64,000 nt of DNA from Haematococcus lacustris. Lineage: Eukaryota; Chlorophyta; Chlorophyceae; Chlamydomonadales; Haematococcaceae. The DNA is taken from positions 1,165,366 to 1,229,365 of the forward strand of contig JASKMD010000012.1 in NCBI GenBank assembly GCA_030144725.1. Direction: 5' to 3'. Position numbers and translations under genes: made by a program. Positions 45,289 to 54,300 of the stretch are shown piece after piece (the stretch's first letter is position 1; each line of letters starts with the position of its first letter). The notes beneath the pieces were generated by a model. That model was not told where the DNA came from. It saw only the letters and a program-made list of their open reading frames with translations, and did no database searches.

Positions 45289-46262
45289 CAAACAAAACTC
45301 GTTCAACAGGGAACAACATGTTTGACTGTGGGTAATCTCGCTCCGCTACAATCACATTGAATCTCCAATCAAGTTGACGCATCCTCGGTCGCACCCTCAA
45401 TGACTGCCAACCCCACACCGGTGGCACTCTTTCCCCCTAGACCACTGGGCACCTCATCAAAACTAACAGCTTGATGCTTTGTAAGGCTAACAACCTGCTC
45501 AAACTACTAGAACCTATGCAATGTTGCGGGCCCGGCCATCAATACCCCGCCGGTACTCAACTTGCCCTTGGGCAGCCGGTCACTGACCCGCTTGTAGCCT
45601 TGCTGGTACTCCTTGCCAATGGGGGGGAGAGCCTCCCTGTCCTTCCAGCTGCACAGCTCCAGGGGACGCTGCGTGCTCTCCGCAATGCGCTGGAAGTTGA
45701 GGCACCCGTTGGTGTCCCGGTCCAGCCACTTGCCCCATGGGGGGGCCTGAGGTGGTGGGACTGGGTTAGGTGCAGCAGGGGGGGGCTGGTCCTGGGCTGG
45801 GGGAGGTAGTGGCTCCTGGGCTGGGGGGCGGGGTGGGGGGTCCTGGGCAGGTAGCTTCTGGGCAAGGAGGGCATGGGCAGGGGCAGGGGGGTCCTGGGCG
45901 GGGTGGTGCTCGGCTGGGGGAGGGGGAGGGGGGTTGGGCGGCACCTGATGGCACCACTGCAGGCCCCGCACATACTTAGCATGCCGCAGGCTCCAGGCTG
46001 GGCGCACCAGCCGCTCGATGACCTGGCCTGCTGGGGTTACCCACTCTGCGGGCCTAGGCCGGTCATTTGGCAGGTGCAGCTCACAAGGCTGGCGGGCATG
46101 CACAGAGGAGCTGACACACGTTGGTGCGGAACTCATCCACGATCACCAGCCTGTCAGGCCTGTCAAACGTGCTGGGCCTGCTAGGCTGCTCCACCACCTT
46201 GTGAACCCCCTCCCGCACCGCCCCCGCCTTCCTCACACCCTGGCCGAAGCAGCCCGCTCCCA

Positions 46263-46851
46263 GGGTCAGGTCAGGTCAGGTCAGGTCAGGTCAGGTCAGG
46301 TCAGGTCAGGTCAGGTCAGGTCAGGTCAGGTCAGGTCAGGTCAGGTCAGGTCAGGTCAGGTCAGGTCAGGTCAGGTCAGGTCAGGTCAGGTCAGGTCAGG
46401 TCAGGTCAGGTCAGGTCAGGTCAGGTCAGGTCAGGTCAGGTCAGGTCAGGTCAGGTCAGGTCAGGTCAGGTCAGGTCAGGTCAGGTCAGGTCAGGTCAGG
46501 TCAGGTCAGGTCAGGTCAGGTCAGGTCAGGTCAGGTCAGGTCAGGTCAGGTCAGGTCAGGTCAGGTCAGGTCAGGTCAGGTCAGGTCAGGTCAGGTCAGG
46601 TCAGGTCAGGTCAGGTCAGGTCAGGTCAGGTCAGGTCAGGTCAGGTCAGGTCAGGTCAGGTCAGGTCAGGTCAGGTCAGGTCAGGTCAGGTCAGGTCAGG
46701 TCAGGTCAGGTCAGGTCAGGTCAGGTCAGGTCAGGTCAGGTCAGGTCAGGTCAGGTCAGGTCAGGTCAGGTCAGGTCAGGTCAGGTCAGGTCAGGTCAGG
46801 TCAGGTCAGGTCAGGTCAGGTCAGGTCAGGTCAGGTCAGGTCAGGTCAGGA
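46263..46851 (+). repeat. GGTCA pentamer array inside the TnpB/Fanzor-like gene
   Basis: About 118 uninterrupted copies of GGTCA separate the ERVIEGFCKK and REGVHKVV parts of the broken gene. The homogeneity suggests recent expansion or replication slippage. Confidence 0.97.
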
Positions 46852-47324
46852 GCCCTTTTTGCAGAAGCCCTCAATGACGCGCTCCTGGGCACGGTGCAGC
46901 CCCAACCGCTGCCGCACAGCGGGTCCCAGGTGGCCTTGAGGGCCAGGATGTGGGCCTGGAGGCTGTCCAGGGTGGTGCCAGCTGGGGTGGCAGCTGCCAG
47001 CTGCTGCTCCTGTGGCTGGATGGCAGCTGACCAACGGGCTTGGCTTTGGTAAGCCCGCTGTCATGCTTTAGCTGCCCCCTGGTCAGCTCCCACTCCCACT
47101 GCCTCTGCACCTGATATGTGGCTAGGGTGAGCATAGGGAGGGCAGGCTGGGTCAGGTGGAGGAGGGGGCCCTGGGGCTGGACCTGCTGCTGGGAAGCCGT
47201 GACTGGGCTGGCCTAGGAAGGGCATTTTTTTGTAGAGAGAGATTACGTATAGTATAATGTCGGAGGCCAAGCTGTTACGGGAAAATAACGACCGAGACCT
47301 CGTCGAAAGTTGCGTAGGCGAAGC

Positions 47325-47694
47325 CTTTTTCCTATCCCTTTACATTACGGGTTGGTTCCGGGCTAGTACGTCTACAAGATAAGCGCGAAGCATCAAAGCG
47401 TTTGCGACGCCAAGCTTTGTCGACGGTCCCTGCACTTTTTCAGTAAAAATAGCAGCGGTTACAGTAAATGTTTTGCACTTTTCCAGTAAAAACAGCGGTT
47501 ACGTAGCGGTTACAGTAAAACTCCGCGGAAGCCACGCTGTCTCCGGCATCCTACAGCCACGCACACAGCCTGCTCACCGATGTGGCGAGCAGCGCAACTT
47601 CTTCGGAGTTCGAGGTCAAAGAGGTCTCGGAGCTGTTTTTTACGGGAAAATAAAAGTTCTTACTTTCCCCGTAATGTAAAGGGATAGGAAAAAG
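47325..47694. mobile_element. 370-bp element with 27-bp perfect terminal inverted repeats
   Basis: The left end starts CTTTTTCCTATCCC and continues TTTACATTACGGG; the right end is its exact reverse complement. The interior has direct repeats (cagcggttacagtaaa, agtaaaaa.agcggtt) and no ORF. It lies in the TnpB/Fanzor-like element, probably in an intron after the first exon. I see no clear target duplication. Further inverted words (ccgagacctc near 47291, gaggtctcgg near 47617) suggest a more complex structure. Confidence 0.6.
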
Positions 47695-48134
47695 TGAGAC
47701 TAAGAGGAAAAAAAAGAAAGACTATTACTACCTTGATAGCCTGCCCCTGCCCTTGATCTTGCTGCCCACTGCCACTGGCACCTGCAGACACGGCAAAGCA
47801 CAGCACACGCACGGCAGGACTTGATGCACGGAGTCGCAATGTCGCGTGGTGCACACTGCGCCGCGTCGTCAGTTCGCTTCGGGCCTTTCCTCAAGCTCCG
47901 CGGCTTACCGGCTGCGGAGGGTGCGGGGGAGACGGGGCGCTTGCGATTCTTTTTTTGGGACATCACAGGGACTGAACAACACCATCGAAGCGGAGTAGCC
48001 GTTCTGGGGGGTGCATCAGGTCGCCGTCCAGCCGGAGGGCCGGCAACCGGAGTGGGCCGGAAGTGATAACTAGGAGGAACTGACGAGCCAACTTAAACCA
48101 ACATAGCTTAGACTGATTAACTGGCAGGCTACCT

Positions 48135-48364
48135 CAGCAAGTAGGTAGGGTAGGGGTGCAGGGCTGCAGTGGGAGCGCTAGCCACGTTTGGGGCCACAGG
48201 GAGAGCTGGGCCCAGGCAGCTCAGGCCACCAGTACAGCTGCAGCAGGCGCCACTTGCTCCACTTACACACGTATGACACTTACACACTTGAGCGCCACTT
48301 GCTCCACTTATGCACAGCACCCCACTTATGAATGGCACCCCACTTGCTCCACACACGTCTGACA
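48135..48364 (+). mobile_element. R1 repeat, uninterrupted copy
   Basis: This copy runs from CAGCAAGTAGGTAGGG through GCTAGCCACGTTTGGG and ATGCACAGCACCCCACTTATG to CACACACGTCTGACAGG. It has neither the 2.6-kb nor the hAT insertion found at 6736-10330, so it serves as the natural empty site for both. Confidence 0.8.
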
Positions 48365-48702
48365 GGCCGGTGCTATCCATGCCTACGCCTGGCTGTGTTT
48401 GCATGCATGTGCCAGTGCAGTGGCCAGCTTCACTGTCAGGGTATCCCTTACAGCAGCAACGTCCACATTGAACTTTCCAAGTATGACAAAGCTGCGCTGG
48501 GCTGCACCATGCCATACGCTTGCTGCAGCCTGCCCAGGCACTGATGAAACTGCTTGTAATGGACAACAAGCCACATGGTACCTGCAAGAGGAGAAAGGCA
48601 GGACGCTGGCAGGCAGGTCAGGGTGGCTGTGAGGGAGCTGGCTGATACTGACAGCATTGGCAAGCCTGCCCACCCACCTCTTCATAGAACACGAGTATGC
48701 AT

Positions 48703-49486
48703 TTACTGCAGGCCCTCCTTGATAATGTCGTATGGGATGGCTGTGATGGTCTCGGGCTTGACATCAGTCAGCATGAACCCCTCACGTGGCTGTGCTGGCA
48801 GCCGCTTGGTCTTGGGGGCCTTGGCTGCAAATGTTGTACCCCCATCTTTAGTGTCTGCTGGAGAATTGGGCAGACTGCTACCTATCTCTTCTGCAGTACT
48901 CTAGGCGCACTCACTGCCAGCTGCCTTGGCATCGTGCTTGATAGCATCATTCTCAGCACGGCGCTTGAGGAAATCCTCCCTGCAACGAGAGGGCTGCACA
49001 TGCTCCACACGCACATGGAGACGCTTCCTCATGATGCGGTTCCCAACCTGCAAATTACATGGGGCGAAGCATACCCGTCAATACAGCCTAAACCTCTGCT
49101 ACGCAGCGCCCCACATTTGTTGCTAGCTGAGCTGCGCACCCGCTTGTTGACCTCCACACCCAAGGCACGCTTGGTGACGTTCCACACCACACCAGTCTTG
49201 CCCTGGTACCACTTGTGCGGCATGCCCTACAAGCCATCGACGCAGGTGCCAAACATTTTGCGCACTGGCTGGACTGCAGCACTGCGGTGCCATGGCTGCC
49301 GTTTCCAACAAAGAGCAAGCTTCTTGGGCGCCCGACCTTGTGCACGGCGCCATTGACTTTGATGTCCACGTAGTCGCCAATCTTATAGTTGCGCAGGTAT
49401 GTTGTCAAGTTAATGAAGCCGTGGTTTCTAAACCCACGGGCAAACATATGCCGTGTGCGAGAACGAAGACCATGGCCGGCAGGCAT
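48703..49486 (-). CDS. RPL21: 60S ribosomal protein eL21
   Basis: Four exons (49486-49337, 49226-49140, 49047-48915, 48857-48703) give 174 residues. The N-terminus [20 protein letters not shown] and the segments [19 protein letters not shown] and [18 protein letters not shown] are family signatures. So are [24 protein letters not shown] and the ending [12 protein letters not shown]. eL21 is a structural protein of the large ribosomal subunit. It is slightly longer than most eL21, with a Lys/Pro-rich stretch before the end. On minus, TGTAA (the usual green-algal polyadenylation signal) occurs near 48447-48451, about 250 bases past the stop. Confidence 0.96.
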
Positions 49487-49756
49487 CCTGGCAAGCTCTG
49501 CAATTGCAAGCAACAACGAGCTACATGAGAAAACTTTGCCTGATGCGAGGTGGCGGCAGCCGGCGCTGCTGCAGGGCAAGCACCGTCGCCACTGACACAG
49601 TCATGCTGGACTCCTGTTCAGCCCGCAGCGATCTGCGGCTCGGAGCCGTAACAGAGCCGCAGAGGCTACGAAGAACACATGCGCCTACCTTGATGAAGCT
49701 GCCTGCTCGCGGAACGTGAAAGGGGCGGTGGGTAGCCTCAACACCCTGCTTCCTTG
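49487..49756. promoter_or_regulatory. Upstream region of RPL21
   Basis: This should hold the promoter and 5' untranslated region of the minus-strand RPL21. It has no ORF of note and no clear TATA box. Confidence 0.4.
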
Positions 49757-49830
49757 AAAAATTGTCAGGTTTGTTCGTTATATCAAGCTAGGTACCCACC
49801 TATCCACCTATACATATACCGATAGCGGTT
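49757..49830 (+). repeat. Dispersed AT-rich repeat, copy 2
   Basis: This matches 6168-6232 (GAAAAATTGTCAGGTTTGTT core, then cctat/ctatatt words and gatagcg). It abuts the 3' tail of the third TnpB/Fanzor-like element. Confidence 0.55.
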
Positions 49831-49852
49831 AACAGTTAAGCTGCCGGTTCTG

Positions 49853-50700
49853 CAAAACAAAACTCGTTCAACAGGGAATAACATGTTTGACTGTGGGTAA
49901 TCTCGCTCCGCTACAATTACATTGAAGCATCCTCGGTCGCATCCTTGATGACTGCAACTCTTTCCCCCAAAGCCACTGGGCACCTCATCAAAACTCACAG
50001 CTTAATGCTTTTGTAAGGCTAACAGCCTGCTCAAACTACTAGAACCTATGCAATGTTGCGGGCCCGGCCATCAATACCCCGCCGGTACTCTGCTTGCCCT
50101 TGAGCAGCCGGTCATTGACCCGCTTGTAGCCCTGCTGGTACTCCTTGCCAATGAGGGGGAGAGCCTCCCTGTCCTTCCAGCTGCACAACTCCAGGGGACG
50201 CTGCATGCTCTCCCCGATGCGCTGGAAGTTGAGGCAGGGGTTGGTGTCCCGGTCCAGCCACCTGCCCCACGGGGGGGCCTGAGGTGGTGGGACTGGGTCA
50301 GGTGGGGGCTGGGCAGGGGGAGGGGGCTCCTGGGCAGGGGGAGGGGGTGGCTCCTGGGCTGGTGGCTCCTGGGCAAGGAGGGCCTGGGCAGGGGCAGGGG
50401 GGTCCTGGGCAGGGGGGTGCTCAGCTGGGGGAGGTGGAGGGGGGTTGGACGGCCTGTGCATGGCTACCTCTGTCACCCATCTAGGCTGGCGTAGCACGCT
50501 GTTGGCTGGCAAACGCCAAGTGCTTGTGTTCCCGGTCTGGCAGGCTGTAGTCAAACCTACCTAGCACCCAATGCGGGAACTGCTTCTTCATTGCCCGGCT
50601 GGACCCCCCCTCCGGAGCGGAGTGGCCGTGCTGGGGGGTGCATCAGGTCGCCGTCCAACCGGAGGGCCGGCAACCGGAGTGGGGCGGAAGTGATATCCAT
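49853..50700 (-). mobile_element. TnpB/Fanzor-bearing element, internally deleted copy
   Basis: It has the same 5' terminal segment (50700-50600) and the same C-terminal coding end and non-coding tail (50554-49853) as the 45-48 kb element, but lacks about 1.9 kb between. A short stretch at 50594-50490 reads MKKQFPHWVLGRFDYSLPD and could be a remnant of another exon. It is probably a deletion derivative of the kind other families mobilise in trans. Confidence 0.6.
50039..50554 (-). pseudogene. TnpB/Fanzor-like C-terminal fragment
   Basis: The 171-codon frame has a Pro/Ala linker (PPPPAEHPPAQDPPAPAQAL) followed by WLDRDTNPCLNFQRIGES, LELCSWKDREALPLIGKEY and QQGYKRVNDR. It ends STGGVLMAGPATLHRF, as in the copy at 45507. 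In both copies the overlapping frame gives EYRRGIDGRARNIA and a stop, so both share the same frame state near the end and probably descend from one already altered parent. Upstream catalytic and recognition regions are absent. Confidence 0.6.
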
Positions 50701-51326
50701 TACATCATTTTTTGCCAACTTTAACCAACATAGTTCATCATCTGGTCCAAGCCTAAGCTGAGGGGCCCACTCAGAGGGGCTCAAGCTGCCGGTCCAGGCC
50801 GAGCCTATTGTTGGCAGGTTGAACTTCATGCATGCCTTTGACGGCTTCGGCATGCTACCTAGGCTATGAAGGCCACTGGCAGGTTCTTATCCGACTCCGT
50901 CGCCGTATACTCTGGTTTAATGTTTGTTGGTTGTCAGCACCTTCACCGTCGTCTACCCGGGGCCCCAACGGTAGGCAGGCTTGGAGTAAGTTCAAGCAGG
51001 CGCACAAGTGCCTTCAAGAGATGCAAAACACTATTTAATCCCTACAGCCCTCATGCTACACCACGAGTTGTGATCAAACACAGGCTGCGAGCTCATGCAA
51101 AGGTTTGCAGCCATACCATACAGAGGGAAGGGCAAGCGGCCATACTGGGATGGTTGTGCACTAGCAGGCCCCTCATCACCATATCATCACTCTCATCCCT
51201 CACCCTACTTCCACTTGCGCTGGTGTGGACCAACCGGCAACACAGGCCGCCATCGTCGGACGCAGAGTAGTTCACTGGAAGGATGTGAGCCAAGCACAGA
51301 TGCAGCCGGCGTTGGCCATGAGGCGC
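50701..51326. other. Intergenic, 3' flank of BBS2
   Basis: No convincing gene is present. It includes the second copy of the ~58-bp dispersed repeat (51030-51090) and the BBS2 3' untranslated region. Confidence 0.4.
51030..51090 (+). repeat. Dispersed ~58-bp repeat, copy 2
   Basis: Second copy of the segment at 4834-4893, same orientation (tttaatccctacagccctca ... gatcaaacacaggctgcgag). Confidence 0.6.
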
Positions 51327-54300
51327 TCACCGGACGTCACCGTCCTTGATGATTCGAAACAGTGCGGCCATGTTTTCCTCCTTGATCGCGGCGCGGCAGG
51401 CAGCCGACACGCGAGCCTTGGGTGCTCCCACGCGAAGCCGCGCGGCGCGCTGAATCATTAGGTTCACCTCCTTCAGTGCGCTGAGCAGCTGGGTGTGGTT
51501 GGTTGCGCGCTTGTCGTGCTCGACCATCAAGTCCCTGCACCCAGTGCCACGGTCTGCTGGGCTGCTGCTGCACCAGCTGAAGCTGCTAGATGATGCAGCA
51601 CCAGGTTTGTTGATGGCACAGCTGCTGCTGCCGGTGCTGCTGCTGCTCCTGGCTACTGCACTGCTGCTGCTGCTGCTGCTGCTGCAGGCAAGAACTGTGC
51701 AATGGTGTGCAGTATAGGGCTGAGCCGAGGACACCACATGGGCAGGCAATCAGACCAGGCAGCACAGCACATTCTGAAGGCTCTCAGGCCTGTCAGGTCC
51801 TGGAGGCCCTTGGCAGCCTGACCCCTGCCCTAAGGGTCAAAGAATGTCACCAGCTCACTTGTTCAGGTCATGGAGCCTCTTGTATTGCGCCTTCATGGCG
51901 GTCATGTTGCCTAGCAGCCGCATGTCTTCTGCTTTGATCAGCAGATGCTTCACCAGGTTGCTGCTGTCTGCCATGTCAGCATTCATCCGCAGCCGGGTCG
52001 CGTTGTGCGCCTCCACCTGTGCAGCAAGCCATGAGCAGGCAGCACTGGGGCATGTGCGGGCAGGCGGGACTGCATAGCACCCACCTTACCATAGCCTGAC
52101 TTGCTCCCCTACTCCCTGTCGCCTGCCTCTCCTGTACTCTCCACCCATCGAACTCCACCACCCCCTCTCACCTGCCACCTCTGCGCACCAACCATTGAAG
52201 TCCACGCCCCAGCCCTGTCCCTGCCCTGGCCTTGGTGTTTGGGCTTGGCCCCTGCCCCTGCCCCTGCCCCTGCCCCTGCCCCTGCCCCTGCCGCAACCCA
52301 ACCACAGCTGTACCTGGGCCAGCACAGCTCGGAACGCTTCCATTGCCAGCGGGTAGTCTGCTGTGCTGGCCAGGTCAGCCAGGCCCAGGTATGAGGCCAG
52401 CTCGTTGACCACCTCCCCGGCGACGTCCATGTTGTCAGTCAGGATGGTCACCTGCTCTAGGAGCACAGCCAGCATAACCAGCCACCACCACCACCGCCAC
52501 CATCACCGCCACCATCACCACCACCACTACATTTGCCACACATGGCGTTCTTTCAGACTCAGCGTCAGCAGCATAAGCGCAGGCTGCACGCAGTGACAAG
52601 GAAGTATGGAGGGATGGCCACCCTGGCTGAGCTCCAAGCCCCTCCATCCACTCTCAGCACAAGGCCAAGAACCAGCCTGCCATGCCCCGATGCAGACGCC
52701 AGCACCTGACAGGCCCCAAACCACCTCAATCACACGGCGCAACTAAAAATGCCAGACATGCTATTCAGTGATGACCAGCATGCTCTGACCAGCATGCTTT
52801 GACCTGGCTTCATAGGTATGTGTTGGAGCAAGGCATGCTAGGTTCAGCCAGCCCATCAGGGGTTGAGCTAACTGTATCTCAAGTGTGACTTCTGTTTTAG
52901 GCTCCGCTCAGTGACGTAGTGCTTTACTGTGTTTGTCCGGTGAAGCGCTGCCTCTTAGCGAGGGCCTCTTTCTCTTTCAGGTTATGGGCCCACGGCACGG
53001 GTGCCGATGGTGAAATCGGAGGCAGACGTCAGCGCTCCAGCCGAGCAGCCACAGATGGCAGTCCTTATGCCACAGCCACTGCCCCTGAATGAAGCCACTT
53101 CGTTTGTCGAATGGCGACATGGGGCGATGGGCCAGTTGAGGCTGGCCGGGCTGTGGAAGGCAATGGTTGGCGAGGACACAGACCCACTTCGCAGTGAGCA
53201 TGCGTATGCATGGCTGCTGTGCAACTGCAAGTCGCACTACTTGCGACTTGTAGTGGCAGCCGAGACAGCACCTGCAGCCTGGAAAGCCCTGCTGGCGGAC
53301 CAGCAGCCGGACAGCTATCAGCTGTGGGAGCAGCTCAACAGCTTGCAAATGCAGCCCGGTGAGACTGTGGGGCAGGTGCACAGCAGGCTGCTGGAGATTG
53401 TGTGGCAGCTGTCAGCTGCCAAGGAGCAAGTCAGCGAGCCCCAACAGGTCATGGCCTTGTTGAAGGCTATGCCTCCCTTGCCGCAGTATGAGAATGCAAG
53501 GGACTTCATCACATTTGGGTCTCTGCGCTCCCCACTCTCCCTCACCGAAGTCAAGCGCACACTGCAGATTGCAGAATCCCGTGCGCAGCAGGCTGGAGTG
53601 TCAGCCCAGCTGGCTGCAGTGCGTCTCCGGGGCAAGGGTGGGGGTGGTGGGGGTGGTCGGGGTGGCAGCAGCAGCAGCGGCAGCAGCAGCAGCCGCACGC
53701 AGCCGGCTGCCGTGCCGGCAGCCTCCTCCTCATCCTCAACCGCACCGCCACGCCCACGGGCAGCCGCCAACGTCAAGTGCTTCAGATGTGGCAAGCGTGG
53801 CCACTACGCACGAGACTGCCCAGAACCCGCACGAGATGGTGGTACGGCGGGGCGTGGGGCTGGTGGTGAGGGTGGTGGTGCAAGCGGGGGTGGTGCGGGT
53901 GGTTGGGCTGGTGCAGGCAAGAGCAGCAGTGGGTCAGCAGGGTTGTCGAGCGTCACCCTCGCTGCTGTGCATGCGGGCACACTGAGCCATGTGGCTGATG
54001 CAGCCCCCCCCTTGCCTGCCTGCATGCCTGCTGAGGCAGGTGTGGGAGTGGGTGGGGCTGAGGTGCATAGCTGCAGCGCAGAAGGGGGCAGTGTGGTCAG
54101 CTGTGGGGACATGACCTGCTGTTGGAGCCATGCAGTAGGGCTCTCCCCTATGCTGCCCTGTGTGGTCGACAAGCATGCCTCTCTTGCCCCTGAGCCAGCT
54201 GCAGAGCCAGCCTTGCTAGCTGTTGCCTCTACCCAGCAGCTGGACAGCAGCATGAGGGTGTGGGTGGCAGATTCTGGGGCTAGTCACCACATCACCCCTG

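Larger units (their letters stand above)
45507..47963 (-). pseudogene. TnpB/Fanzor-like protein gene, broken
   Basis: The first exon (ATG at 47963) encodes a basic start (MSQKKNRKRPVSP) that could be a nuclear localisation signal. Later pieces read YQVQRQWEWELTRGQLKHD (near 47110), then QERVIEGFCKK (near 46880) up to the GGTCA array. After the array one frame gives REGVHKVVEQPSRPSTFDRP and LVIVDEFRTN; a shift then leads to the 209-codon frame ending at 45507. That frame has ARQPCELHLPNDRPRP, a Pro/Ala linker, WLDRDTNGCLNFQRIAES and KEYQQGYKRV. DEFRTN and D-R-D-x-N-x-x-L-N-F fit the segment before the zinc ribbon and the RuvC-III motif of TnpB/Fanzor nucleases. Several frame breaks make it inactive. 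The family call is by motif only. Confidence 0.55.
45289..48070 (-). mobile_element. TnpB/Fanzor-bearing element, full-length but interrupted
   Basis: The minus-strand order is: the 5' terminal segment shared with 1-115 and 50600-50700 (about 48070-47980); a start codon at 47963; a broken coding region; stops at 45514 and 45507; and a 225-base non-coding tail to 45289. The tail is highly similar to that at 49853-50045. Within it sit a 370-bp TIR element (47325-47694) and a 590-bp GGTCA array (46263-46851). The outermost boundaries are taken from where similarity to the other copies stops; no target duplication is visible. Confidence 0.6.

Noticed and set aside
46018..47052. 344-codon plus-strand ORF with SGQVR repeats
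   Set aside because: It is a read-through of the GGTCA array on the strand opposite the TnpB/Fanzor-like gene.
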